Shown: positions 1 to 7,902 of the stretch, piece by piece
Layout of the letters: the number at the start of each line of letters is the position of its first letter
Numbering within the stretch: position 1 is the stretch's first letter
Source of the DNA: CAUZSN01 sp963582345
Lineage (GTDB): Bacteria; Planctomycetota; Planctomycetia; Planctomycetales; Planctomycetaceae
Length of the DNA stretch: 12,689 nt
Reading direction: 5' to 3'
Assembly (NCBI GenBank): GCA_963582345.1
Contig: CAUZSN010000083.1
Location: forward strand, 1-12,689
Translations under genes and position numbers: made by a program
The notes under the pieces: generated by a model
What the model was told of the DNA's origin: nothing
Seen by the model: the letters and a program-made list of their open reading frames with translations, nothing else
Database searches by the model: none

Positions 1-142
1 TGGGTGACCCGCCAAGAGAAAATTTGAAACGCGTCGATTCGTAAATCGGGGCATTGAACTTCTCTGGATAGAAGTCCATTGCCGCGCGTCCCAACGAGAT
101 TAGGTCAAGGTCTGCCTCAAGTTTGAACATGCCTAGAACCAT
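1..142 (-). CDS. PfkB-family carbohydrate kinase, IolC-like, N-terminal fragment
   Basis: The first 47 codons of a minus-strand gene that continues beyond the left edge. The start is the ATG at 142-140, preceded by a full anti-16S match (AAGGAGGT, complement of 152-159) nine bases upstream. The visible protein has a first beta strand running into a Gly-Arg turn (DLISLGRAAMDFY, residues 13-25) and then LGGSP at 43-47. That is the layout of the N-terminus of PfkB/ribokinase-fold sugar kinases, where the GG motif lies in the sugar-binding site. The GR-A-x-x-D-x-Y pattern is most like IolC (5-dehydro-2-deoxygluconokinase, myo-inositol catabolism), which phosphorylates its sugar acid with ATP in the cytoplasm. 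The IolC call rests on a short fragment and is tentative; the kinase-fold call is firmer. The catalytic DxGD-type motif lies outside the window. Confidence 0.72.
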   Translation of the reverse strand, partial: MVLGMFKLEADLDLISLGRAAMDFYPEKFNAPIYESTRFKFSLGGSP

Positions 143-151
143 TGTGGAACG

Positions 152-159
152 ACCTCCTT
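152..159 (-). promoter_or_regulatory. Strong Shine-Dalgarno of the sugar kinase gene
   Basis: On the minus strand this reads AAGGAGGT, a complete match to the 16S rRNA tail, nine bases from the ATG at 142. It decides the start of the kinase over the in-frame ATG four codons later. Between it and the divergent membrane-protein gene (start 278) there are only about 118 bp, which must hold both promoters; no clear -35/-10 pair was recognised there. Confidence 0.6.
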
Positions 160-277
160 GATCGGAACGAATTTCAAACGATGGCAAGTGTCGTTGTACT
201 TTTCAACTTGTAGTGTGACCAGAAGATCTCTATTTTACTGTTTTGATCCATTTTTCGCAGCCTTCAAGGAGCAAAGT

Positions 278-1015
278 ATGAGATCAGGGAATCCTGCGTT
301 AAATGACAGAACATTCGAACAGTTCAATGTCTACAATTCTGTCCAAACGATGACGATCGAAGGAACTGCGACCAAAACCGGAATGCTTCTTGTTTTAACT
401 GTGGCTGCCGCAGCAATCACTTGGAACCAGTTTCTGAACCAGAACCCGATTGTAACGCCGGTGATGATCGGCGGGTTCATCGTCGGGCTTATTTTCGCGA
501 TCGTCACCTGTTTCAAGCCCACCTGGTCGCCGATCACGTCTCCGATTTACGCAGTAGCAGAGGGCCTGGCCTTAGGCGGGCTGTCAGCAATTGTAGAATC
601 GCGGTATCCGGGAATCGCGTTTCAGGCTGTTAGCCTAACTTTCGGTACTCTGTTCGCTCTTCTAATCGTATACAGGGCTGGATGGATTCGTGCCACGGAG
701 AAGTTCAAGCTGGGCGTAGTTGCGGCGACTGGCGGAATTTGTCTGGTGTATATCGTGTCACTGGTACTGAACCTGTTCGGTGCGGCATTCCCATACATTC
801 ATGGTTCCGGACCAATCGGCATTGGCTTCAGCCTGTTTGTGGTGGTGATCGCTGCACTCAATCTTGTACTGGACTTTGATTTCATTGAGCAGGGGGCAAC
901 ACGCGGAGCGCCAAAGTACATGGAGTGGTACGGTGCCTTCGGCCTAATGGTCACACTCATATGGCTGTACATCGAGATCCTCAGACTGGTCACCAAGCTC
1001 AGAGGCCGCGATTAG
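278..1015 (+). CDS. Bax inhibitor-1/YccA family membrane protein
   Basis: A 245-residue integral membrane protein of the bacterial Bax-inhibitor-1/YccA type. Evidence is the N-terminus MRSGNPAL, the TMTIEGTATKTG segment before the first helix (residues 24-35), about seven hydrophobic segments, the central YAVAEGLALGG stretch, and the C-terminal APKYMEWYGAFGLMVTLIWL block with acidic residues (DFDFIEQG) just before it. This is the subgroup common in actinobacteria and planctomycetes. Family members sit in the cytoplasmic membrane; some act as pH-dependent calcium leak channels, but the role in bacteria is poorly defined. The open frame extends back to 158, but I start at ATG 278 because AAGGAG (266-271) lies six bases before it and the family begins at this MRS sequence. 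The gene is divergent from the sugar kinase and looks monocistronic. Confidence 0.9.
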   Translation: MRSGNPALNDRTFEQFNVYNSVQTMTIEGTATKTGMLLVLTVAAAAITWNQFLNQNPIVTPVMIGGFIVGLIFAIVTCFKPTWSPITSPIYAVAEGLALGGLSAIVESRYPGIAFQAVSLTFGTLFALLIVYRAGWIRATEKFKLGVVAATGGICLVYIVSLVLNLFGAAFPYIHGSGPIGIGFSLFVVVIAALNLVLDFDFIEQGATRGAPKYMEWYGAFGLMVTLIWLYIEILRLVTKLRGRD

Positions 1016-1328
1016 CTTGGTCCAGAATTGCAACGCAATCTCCGCATTCCAATGCTTGATCAACTTGGCGCTGAAAGTGCCAAAAAAAAACAGACCCGGA
1101 AAAGTGTAGCCGCGAAGTGCCTCTTCTGAGGTTGCGTCTATCGTGTGATTTCGGAAAAGTTTTTTTTCAAAATCCTCTTTACTTGAAGTCTCAAACCGTT
1201 TTGTAAAACGCGTGCCTTTATGATACTGCTCGAGCGAGGTTTTGACCGAAGGCCAAACGATTAATTCTTGCGACCAAAAGGCGCAACTTCACAAAACGCC
1301 ACTCTGGATTTTGGCGTGAAATCACCTT
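1016..1328. other. Intergenic region with A and T homopolymers
   Basis: There is no coding signal here. It contains a run of nine A (1082-1090) and a run of eight T (1160-1167), and the stretch around 1150-1215 is AT-rich. No strong GC hairpin precedes the T run, so I do not call a terminator for the upstream membrane-protein gene. The segment just before 1329 may hold a promoter for the oxidoreductase remnant, but no convincing boxes were seen. Confidence 0.5.
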
Positions 1329-2276
1329 ATGAAAAACCTACAAACGGACATGGTGGACAGACCGATCGGCATATTGCATCCAGGAGAAATGGGTTCGTCA
1401 GTAGACGCTGCTGCCAAACCAAGGTCACGCTGCTGTAATCTGGGCATCCGCCGGTCGTAGTCAGGCCACAAAGCATCGTGCTTCCAAGGCCAGCCTGGAG
1501 GACGTCGGGACACTCGCTGAATTAGCGAGCCGATCGCGTCTCATCATCAGCGTGTGTCCGCCAGACACGGCGAGTAAGTTAGCTGAAGATGTGGCGCATT
1601 TCGGTTTTGATGGGATCTACGCAGATGTGAACGCCATCTCTCCGGCTCGCGTCAGGACCATTGCTAAAACGATCGAATCCGCAGGTGCCAAATTCGTTGA
1701 CGGCGCAATCATTGGCATCCCGCCCTGGGAACCAGGAACAACGCGGCTCTACCTATGTGGCTCGGCTGCGCAAGAAGTTGCCGAGAACTTTACACGCAAC
1801 TCTCTCGATGCGATCGTCATGCAAGGCGCAGTCGGATCCGCTTCGACCCTAAAATGGTCTATGCGGCATACACTAAAGGGTACTACCGCTCTGGTCAGCG
1901 CCATCCTAGCAGTTGCCGAGCGTGAAGGCGTTCGCGACACTCTCGCGCAGGAGTGGTCCCTCTCTCAGCCGGAACTGGCGAAATCAGCAGCTGACCGGAT
2001 CAGAGCGAACACATCCAAAGCGTGGCGATTCGTGGGTGAGATGGAGGAGATTGCAGCAACATTCGCTGATGCGAGCCTGCCGCGTGAATTCCACGCTGCG
2101 GCTAGCGAAGTATACCGCCGACTCGCCTGCTTTAAGGAAGCTATGACCCACTACCGCCACTCGATGATGTAATCTCGGCCATCCTCTACAAAGACGGCCC
2201 GCCCAAAATCGAAATGGACAACCAGAAGCAACGATTCGGAATGTCTAAAGACGAGTTACGCAAGAAATCCGAATGA
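1329..2276 (+). pseudogene. 6-phosphogluconate-dehydrogenase-like NAD-binding oxidoreductase (DUF1932), frameshifted
   Basis: Reads as one member of the NAD-binding 6PGDH-like family with a C-terminal DUF1932 (phosphogluconate dehydrogenase-like) domain, but in pieces. The first frame (from ATG 1329) gives the Rossmann turn IGILHPGEMGSSV, then stops at 1458-1460. The next frame picks up at about 1420 with QGHAAVIWASAGRSQAT, then ISVCPPDT, FVDGAIIGIPPWEPGTT and GSASTLK. Between about 1851 and 1880 the family sequence KMVYAAYTKG lies in another frame, after which TTALVSAILA returns to the former. After FKE (2131-2139) the ending YDPLPPLDDVISAIL is again in the other frame and runs to a TGA at 2274-2276. 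The net changes are +1 near 1419-1420, -1 at the A run 1851-1854, +1 at the G run 1878-1880 and -1 near 2138-2142. Family residues are otherwise well kept, so the damage is recent or is sequencing error. The longest intact stretch (1552-2172) could encode 206 residues but lacks the nucleotide-binding motif. Confidence 0.8.
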
Positions 2277-2412
2277 CTCGCTTATGTTGGATTGATCGGT
2301 CAACAACTCCAACGAGGTGACTTGACGATCCAGAACACCGTCGCTTGGTAGCCCGGCAGAAAGATTTAGCCATGTCGACCGGTCACGATTATTCAAGAAT
2401 GGTAACACTACA

Positions 2413-2441
2413 ACCGTCTGACGCAATAGCCCTAAGACGGT
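2413..2441 (+). terminator. Possible weak hairpin terminator between convergent genes
   Basis: Arms ACCGTC (2413-2418) and GACGGT (2436-2441) are perfectly complementary, with a 17-base loop, followed by CTTTCC on the plus strand. It lies in the 202-bp gap between the oxidoreductase remnant (+) and the ATPase gene (-), where terminators for both strands are expected. The T tract is poor and the loop long, so this is weak. Nothing else recognisable was seen in 2277-2478. Confidence 0.25.
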
Positions 2442-2478
2442 CTTTCCATCGGTTGATAACCTGAAAAGGCCGTCCTGC

Positions 2479-3189
2479 TCACTTAGCTGACGTGTTATTA
2501 AAAGTGTTGTCCTTTGTGATCAAACCATCCTTCAGATAGATCAATCGCTTCGCTTCTCGCGCAATTCCAAGCTCGTGGGTAACCATGACGATCGTTCGGC
2601 CCTGTTGGTTAAGTCGTCGCAGCAATTGCAATATCTCCTCGCTTGTTGTCGAGTCCAAATTTCCAGTCGGTTCGTCGGCCAGAATCATATGAGGATTGTT
2701 GACCAGAGCCCGGGCGATGGCTACACGTTGCTGCTGGCCTCCGGAAAGCTGGTAAGGACGGTGCTCAAGACGATCTTTAAGCCCCACCTCCATGGCAAGG
2801 TCCACACAGTGTTTCCGATCACGCGACGTAATGGCAGGATCTCCATCGCGGTAATGAAGCGGAACTTCAATATTTTCCAGTACTGTGTACTGTGCAATCA
2901 AGTTATATGACTGAAAGATAAAGCCGACCATTTGATTGCGAATCGTGGACAGATCGTCGTCTGTGAGTTTGGACACGTCGTGGCCACCAACGACGTAGCG
3001 TCCATACGTTGGACGATCAAGTGCTCCCAGCAAATTCAGCAACGTGCTCTTACCGCTTCCCGAGGCTCCCATGATGGCGACAAAGTCTCCTTCCGGGAAT
3101 TCAGCCGATACGCCGCGCAAAGCCTTTACGGGCACATCGCCAACGTAATAGTACTTGTGGAGATCGGTGATTTTTGCGGCGAGATTCAT
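2479..3189 (-). CDS. ABC transporter ATP-binding protein, MacB/LolD type
   Basis: A 236-residue nucleotide-binding subunit that hydrolyses ATP in the cytoplasm to drive the permease encoded just upstream. All catalytic parts are visible: Walker A GASGSGKST (41-49), Q-loop Q93 in FIFQSYNL, signature LSGGQQQR (148-155), Walker B ILADE with catalytic E173, D-loop NLD (177-179) and switch His205. The GNLDS and FQSYNLI wording is that of the MacB/LolD/FtsE group rather than importer ATPases. Length is normal for a stand-alone ATPase; in E. coli MacB this domain is fused to the permease, here it is separate. The start ATG at 3189-3187 has GAGGG eight bases upstream. It follows the permease stop by 19 bp, as the last gene of the adaptor-permease-ATPase operon. 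Confidence 0.95.
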   Translation of the reverse strand: MNLAAKITDLHKYYYVGDVPVKALRGVSAEFPEGDFVAIMGASGSGKSTLLNLLGALDRPTYGRYVVGGHDVSKLTDDDLSTIRNQMVGFIFQSYNLIAQYTVLENIEVPLHYRDGDPAITSRDRKHCVDLAMEVGLKDRLEHRPYQLSGGQQQRVAIARALVNNPHMILADEPTGNLDSTTSEEILQLLRRLNQQGRTIVMVTHELGIAREAKRLIYLKDGLITKDNTFNNTSAK

Positions 3190-3208
3190 TCACTATGCCC
3201 TCGACATA

Positions 3209-4552
3209 CTACTCATGACGCAACGCTTCTATCGGGTCCATCTGGGCAGCCCGTCTGGCAGGATAAAGTCCGAAAATAATCCCGACGCAGACCGCGATGG
3301 AAAACGCCACAAAGATTGACCACGGAGCGATGATCGGTTTCAAGTCTTGAATGGAACCTGGAAACGTGGTCCACACGTCAGGAAGCCATTTTTCGATGGC
3401 AACGAGAATTCCGGCCGTGGCCGGAAAGCATAAAAAACCTGCAGCGACTCCAACAATTGCACCCGTCCCGGATAACACAACCGTTTCCCCCAGAAATTGA
3501 TGAATTATGTCTCGCTGTTTGGCTCCCATGGCGCGGCGGACGCCAATTTCCCGTGTGCGTTCCGTTACTGTTGCCAGCATAATGTTCATGATGCCGATGC
3601 CGCCAACCAGCAATGAAATGCCGGCAATCAGCACAAGCAACACATTGAATACCATGCGAGTGATCGCCGCCTGTCGAAGCAGCTCTTTTGGAATGGTGAT
3701 CGAATAATCTCCGTCCTTGTGATTCTTCCCCAACACAATATCGATGATGTCGGCGGCTTCTTCGACCTCGGAAATACTACCAACCGTCACCGTAATTTGA
3801 CTCAACTGAACGCGTTCACCTTCACGGCTGCCAGAGCGGGTGGTGACGACTTGATCGCCGATTCGGCTGCGCAGCGTTCGCAGTGGAATGTAAACATCCA
3901 GGTTATAGTCACGACCTTTCAGGCTGCTTCCGATCGAGGCCGACGGAGAACGATTTTCGGTTTGTCCGACAATTACATAGGAATCCACCTTATTATTCGC
4001 GAGAATCTCGACTGTCTTGCCAATGGGATCCTGATATGGAAAGAGTAGTTTCACGGTTTCGTCGGCGATGACGGTGACGTTCAGCCGCTCATTAACGTCG
4101 GCATCGGAAAGAAACCGCCCTCGCGCCGTTGACAAGTGATTGATTTCGTAATACGCAGGCCAGCAACCGATCAGCGACACGTCAGCTTCACGGCTACCGT
4201 TGCGGACAATGCTGCGAATTTCGCGCATCGGCACGGCGCGTTGAATCGTGGGGACAGCGGCAATGATGTTGTCGTAGTCTTTTCGAGTCAATCCATATTC
4301 GACGATGAAGCTGCTGCCGCGCCCGCTCGACGCTCCGGCTGTGGGTTTAACGCTCTTGACAATAATGTTCTTCGCTCCCAAATCGGCAATTTGCTGCTGA
4401 ACCTGAAAGCTGACACCTTCACCCAATGCCACGAGCCAAATGACTGCTGTCACTCCGATCAGAATGCCCAGCATCGCCAAGCTAGAGCGCAGCTTGTGCA
4501 ATAGCAGGCTCTTGAAGCCCAGGCGAACGGTTCGAAGCAATTTCGCGATCAC
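3209..4552 (-). CDS. MacB-like ABC transporter permease (FtsX family)
   Basis: A 447-residue permease with the MacB layout. There is a short cytoplasmic N-terminus, helix 1 at about 24-43, a large periplasmic domain (about 44-298), then three helices at about 302-326, 361-386 and 410-430. The conserved coupling segment TERTREIGVRRAMGA (330-344) and the C-terminal GLYPARRAAQMDPIEALRHE (428-447) are typical of FtsX-type permeases. MacB-like permeases do not pump across the inner membrane; they use ATP in the cytoplasm to drive periplasmic substrates through an adaptor and TolC (mechanotransmission). The start is a GTG (4552-4550) that overlaps the adaptor stop as GTGA, which points to translational coupling. 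The substrate is unknown; macrolides, peptides, lipids and lipoproteins are all handled within the family. Confidence 0.93.
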   Translation of the reverse strand: MIAKLLRTVRLGFKSLLLHKLRSSLAMLGILIGVTAVIWLVALGEGVSFQVQQQIADLGAKNIIVKSVKPTAGASSGRGSSFIVEYGLTRKDYDNIIAAVPTIQRAVPMREIRSIVRNGSREADVSLIGCWPAYYEINHLSTARGRFLSDADVNERLNVTVIADETVKLLFPYQDPIGKTVEILANNKVDSYVIVGQTENRSPSASIGSSLKGRDYNLDVYIPLRTLRSRIGDQVVTTRSGSREGERVQLSQITVTVGSISEVEEAADIIDIVLGKNHKDGDYSITIPKELLRQAAITRMVFNVLLVLIAGISLLVGGIGIMNIMLATVTERTREIGVRRAMGAKQRDIIHQFLGETVVLSGTGAIVGVAAGFLCFPATAGILVAIEKWLPDVWTTFPGSIQDLKPIIAPWSIFVAFSIAVCVGIIFGLYPARRAAQMDPIEALRHE

Positions 4553-6597
4553 TGACGTGGGCCTCCGAAACCTCCACCGCCAGGTTGACCGCCTCCACCA
4601 TCCGATCCGGACTGGCTCCTGATAGCGGAAATTTCAGACTCGTCAATGAACCCATCTCCACTCGTATCCCATCGTTCAAATAACCGCTGCATCCACTCAG
4701 GTGCTTCATCACGGCTGACCTTCTTGTCACCGTCATTATCATATTGCATCAGGCTACGCGACCCGGCGCCACGTCTCGAAGAGCCCGAACCAAAGCGGCT
4801 GCGCATGCCCGCGATCTCTTTTTCATCGATGAACCCGTCACCATTTTCATCAAGCCGATTGAAAAATCGCTGCATTGCCTCTGGAACCTCGTCTTGGCTG
4901 ACCTTCTTGTCGCCATCTTGGTCATATTGTAATATGTCGAATGTACCGTGTCCGCTTCTGCCTTGACCAGGACGGCGCGAGCCACTCTCCGCTGCTCGCA
5001 CTTCGATCTCTACCTCGGAACGCCGTTGCGATGCATCTGGTTGGGGTGAGTTTTCTTGATCGTCTTTCGTACCGCTTGACGTCTCTCCATTTTCCGTTGA
5101 TGGTTCACCAAATTGAAAACGGTCCTTTTTTCTGTCGTCTAGAGAATTTTCTTGTCGTGCTTCCTCAACGACGGCTCGTGGGTTTCGCAACACCACATTG
5201 CCCTCCTTGACACCGTCAATCACTTCGATCAACTGATCATTTGATTGGCCCAGATTTAGCAATCGACTGCTTGGTCCGTCATCCGTCTTGACCCAGCAGA
5301 AGTACTCGCCAGCTTGCTCTACAACGACCGATACGGGCACCGTCAGGACGTCCTTGATGTCCGCGATCAGGATTTCCACATCCGCCGACATGCCTGGCTT
5401 CAATCGTTCCGTTTCGCCCTCGATGGCGACGAGCGTCGCATATTCCTTGACATTTGCCGAGAACCAACTTGTCGATTCAGGCTGGTTCGCAACGCTCACA
5501 ACCTTCCCCTTGAATTCTTCGTCTCCAATTACGATACGAGCGGGCATGTTCCGCTGCACCTGATCGACCATAGATTCGTGCACGCTCACCTTGACTTGCA
5601 TATTCGAAAGGTCCGGCAAACGGATGAGAGTTTGTCTCTCGCGAACCATAGCCCCTTCTTCAATTTGCACTTGATTCTGACCACCGAATCGGCTGCGGCC
5701 GGCGTTGTTGGCGTACACAACCATTCCATTCTGAGGCGCCTTAATCTCACAAAACTTCAAGTGTTTCTTTAATCGCTCCAAGCGGGCCCACTCTAGGTTA
5801 AAGGCCGCCTCCTCCGAACGCACCTTGGCCGCGGTGGCCTCACGCTTGGCCACCAGATCTTTCAATGTCTTCTCCTTCGTGAATTTCAACAACACCTTTT
5901 TCGCGGTTTCGACTTTGTCGAGCTCCAACTGAGCCCGTTCGACCGCATTCTTGTCCGCTTCTCGTTGCAACGACGTGGCGAAACCCTTGCGAGCCATTCG
6001 CTTGGTGTAATTGTAGATATTTTCGGCACTGCGCAAGTTCTGCAACGCAATGCGAATTTGCGCTTCCCCATCCTTCAGTTGTTCGATGAACGTCCCTTCT
6101 TCATACTCTCGGACCGCCAGCTTCGACGCTGCATAGTCTTCGACGACCTGTATTTTCGATGCCAGCGCCTTCTCCATCGTGATAGTTTGCGAATTCAGCT
6201 GCTCCTCAAGCTGTGACTTATCGAGTTTGATAATAAGCTGATCCTTTTTTACTTGCTCGCCATCCGGAACAATCCACAGAATCGTACTTCCGCCAGCGAC
6301 CTGACATTTAACCTCGACATTGCTGGAGCTCTCGACATTGCCATTCTCCGTTACCGTGATCAGCAGATCGCTACGCGACACCGTGTAGGTCAAGACACCG
6401 CGATCGTCGTCCCCGCTACTTAATCGCTCCGAAACATGCGGAAACAGGGATACGCCGCCGCTCACCAACCCCACAAACAAGAACGTCCAGACAATCAACC
6501 CACCCTTTCTACGTCGACGAACCGATGTTCGCAGCCTCTGAACATTGTCAGCCGATTCGGATACAGAATTCGCTTGATCGTCAACTGTTATGGCCAC
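4549..6597 (-). CDS. MacA/HlyD-like periplasmic adaptor with C-terminal EF-hand extension
   Basis: A 682-residue membrane-fusion protein, much longer than the usual 350-450. Residues 34-52 form an N-terminal membrane anchor after an Arg-rich segment (27-31). The lipoyl-like domain is split (about 93-128 and 283-330) around a long helical hairpin (about 129-282). Beta-barrel and membrane-proximal domains follow to about 475. A polar, low-complexity linker (about 475-551) leads to two EF-hand pairs. The loops start at D559, D583, D620 and D644, each with D/N/S at positions 1, 3 and 5, Gly at 6 and Glu at 12, so all four look able to bind calcium. The tail is Gly-rich and ends FGGPRQ. The start is a GTG at 6597-6595 with GGGAG (complement of 6606-6610) eight bases before it. 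By family role it links the permease to a TolC channel. The EF-hand extension should lie in the periplasm. Confidence 0.92.
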   Translation of the reverse strand: MAITVDDQANSVSESADNVQRLRTSVRRRRKGGLIVWTFLFVGLVSGGVSLFPHVSERLSSGDDDRGVLTYTVSRSDLLITVTENGNVESSSNVEVKCQVAGGSTILWIVPDGEQVKKDQLIIKLDKSQLEEQLNSQTITMEKALASKIQVVEDYAASKLAVREYEEGTFIEQLKDGEAQIRIALQNLRSAENIYNYTKRMARKGFATSLQREADKNAVERAQLELDKVETAKKVLLKFTKEKTLKDLVAKREATAAKVRSEEAAFNLEWARLERLKKHLKFCEIKAPQNGMVVYANNAGRSRFGGQNQVQIEEGAMVRERQTLIRLPDLSNMQVKVSVHESMVDQVQRNMPARIVIGDEEFKGKVVSVANQPESTSWFSANVKEYATLVAIEGETERLKPGMSADVEILIADIKDVLTVPVSVVVEQAGEYFCWVKTDDGPSSRLLNLGQSNDQLIEVIDGVKEGNVVLRNPRAVVEEARQENSLDDRKKDRFQFGEPSTENGETSSGTKDDQENSPQPDASQRRSEVEIEVRAAESGSRRPGQGRSGHGTFDILQYDQDGDKKVSQDEVPEAMQRFFNRLDENGDGFIDEKEIAGMRSRFGSGSSRRGAGSRSLMQYDNDGDKKVSRDEAPEWMQRLFERWDTSGDGFIDESEISAIRSQSGSDGGGGQPGGGGFGGPRQ
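4633..4923 (-). repeat. Tandem duplication of an EF-hand pair within the adaptor gene
   Basis: Two 108-base units, 4816-4923 (residues 559-594) and 4633-4740 (residues 620-655), each encode two EF-hand loops joined by a short helix. The protein units match at 26 of 36 positions by hand alignment, sharing DGDKKVS at the first loop and GDGFIDE at the second. A Ser/Gly/Arg spacer separates them. The simplest reading is one internal duplication of an EF-hand pair followed by divergence. Confidence 0.85.
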
Positions 6598-6991
6598 TGT
6601 TGATACTCCCGCTGAAAAGAGCGATGACCGTGTGAGTCATTTAGTACTACGTTTATCGCTGCACACTACGTAGCAAAGCGAGACACTCGAATTATACACT
6701 TTGTGGCAATACATTGCTCGCAACTTCATTGATGCAGCGGTCCGCCATTTCCCAGTCTCACGTCGTCCGACTTTCGCTATTTTACCGATATTGGCATGGC
6801 ATCCAAACTGACCCCTAAACCGTTTGGTTCCTGGAATCGCGACCAATCGCCCGCAACAGTTGAACCGACAGTAGCCAGCGCCAAAGTAACTGTTAATAGT
6901 GTCTTCAGTCGACTGATTCTCTCTGACAATACATGTGCAACTGAAATGACGAACTTATCCGAGCTGCCAAAGTCGCTTGAGCACAGAATGA
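6598..6991. other. Intergenic region upstream of the adaptor operon
   Basis: A 394-bp gap between two minus-strand genes. No convincing reading frame was found; the plus-strand frame from 6796 is antisense to the neighbouring gene over much of its length and resembles nothing known. The gap is long enough for the adaptor-permease-ATPase genes to have their own promoter, separate from the two upstream secreted-protein genes. No clear terminator hairpin was seen after the stop at 6992. Confidence 0.5.
6691..6696 (-). promoter_or_regulatory. Candidate -10 box for the adaptor operon
   Basis: On the minus strand this reads TATAAT, a perfect sigma-70 type -10 box, about 94 bases before the adaptor GTG start. 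No good TTGACA-like -35 box stands at 16-18 bases; TTGCGA lies 21 bases upstream. It is a single-hexamer match, so support is weak. Confidence 0.28.
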
Positions 6992-7843
6992 CTATTGATC
7001 GCTGCCAGGTCGTTGCGGCCGTTTGGAACGGTCGCCTCCATCGGGACGTCCTTGTCGCCGACCTCCACCAAAGACACCACGACCACCAAACGGACGACGT
7101 GGCATCTCAAACTTCTTTCCTTTCATGGCGTCAAACTGCTTTTGCTGTTCCGGAGTCAGTACTGCCAAGACATTCTTGACCGCTTTGGCTCGCAATTCAG
7201 TCAGCTTTTTTCGAATCTCTTCAAAGTTTTCTCCTTCGAAACCGCGGCGATTACCACCTCGATTTCCGCCTTGAAAGAATTCCCGCATCTTCGACCGTAG
7301 TTCTTCGGAACTTGCTTGCTGAGTCTCCGCAATTCTCTCTTTTTGTTCGGCCGTGATGTTGAGCTGCTCCGCCACATCGGAATCATTTAAAATACCAGTT
7401 CCTTGCTGTTGAATGCTGATTTCCGTCAGCCGCTTCATTTGATCTTTTGATAGGACCGTCGCCAACATCTTTTTGGTGGCCTTCGCATCCTTTTCGACAC
7501 GAGCTCGCCGCTCAGCAAAGTACTTCTCCCGTTCTTTCTCAGTAGCTTCACGGAAGTTGAATCGCTGCGGGGGCTGATTGCTATGGACTTCCTCTTCGAC
7601 AGCCTTCACCAATTCCACCTGAATCTCATCGAGCCTAATCTCCTTGCGAACCTCTTCGACGCGCAGCAAGAACAGCAAGTTGCCGCCTGCGACTCTCGGC
7701 CCTCCGAAGCCGCCAAATCCATGCTGTCCTCGTTGCCCCGGCTGACCCTGCCGATTGTCCCGTTGCTGTGCTTGTACCACACTCGTGACGAGCAAGGCGA
7801 CGACAAACGTCACAGATAGCAACTTGAATGGTAAATTTTTCAT
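6992..7843 (-). CDS. Exported LTxxQ-motif protein, Gly/Arg-rich (function unknown)
   Basis: A 283-residue secreted protein. Residues 1-25 are a clear signal peptide (MKNLPF, hydrophobic core, cleavage after VQA). A Gln/Gly-rich stretch (26-54, with HGFGGFGGPR at 41-50) follows, then a charged helical body in which short motifs recur: VRKEIRLDEIQ, LSKDQMKRL (121-129), LNITAEQKERI and LTPEQQKQF (209-217). The Gly/Arg-rich tail runs from about 226. Repeated L-x-x-x-Q motifs resemble the LTxxQ of Spy/CpxP periplasmic proteins, and planctomycete genomes hold many such proteins, but no activity can be assigned. The open frame extends to an ATG at 7906 that overlaps the upstream stop as ATGA. I prefer ATG 7843 because AGGA stands six bases before it and the signal peptide then begins at residue 1. 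It probably shares a transcript with the gene ending at 7903. Confidence 0.82.
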   Translation of the reverse strand: MKNLPFKLLSVTFVVALLVTSVVQAQQRDNRQGQPGQRGQHGFGGFGGPRVAGGNLLFLLRVEEVRKEIRLDEIQVELVKAVEEEVHSNQPPQRFNFREATEKEREKYFAERRARVEKDAKATKKMLATVLSKDQMKRLTEISIQQQGTGILNDSDVAEQLNITAEQKERIAETQQASSEELRSKMREFFQGGNRGGNRRGFEGENFEEIRKKLTELRAKAVKNVLAVLTPEQQKQFDAMKGKKFEMPRRPFGGRGVFGGGRRQGRPDGGDRSKRPQRPGSDQ

Positions 7844-7902
7844 TTCGTGTCCTTTGCCGATTGAATCAGCCTGCGTCTGCCGGTTTATAGAGTCTCGCTC
7901 GG

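Noticed and set aside
158..277. 40-codon upstream extension of the Bax-inhibitor-1 protein
   Set aside because: The family N-terminus begins at ATG 278, which has AAGGAG six bases upstream; the extension starts at an alternative codon overlapping the kinase ribosome site.
1160..1167. Run of eight T as a terminator for the membrane-protein gene
   Set aside because: No stable GC stem precedes it, and it lies about 145 bp after the stop codon.
6796..7179. Plus-strand frame of 127 codons
   Set aside because: About half of it is antisense to the well-supported LTxxQ gene; the remaining part shows no coding character.
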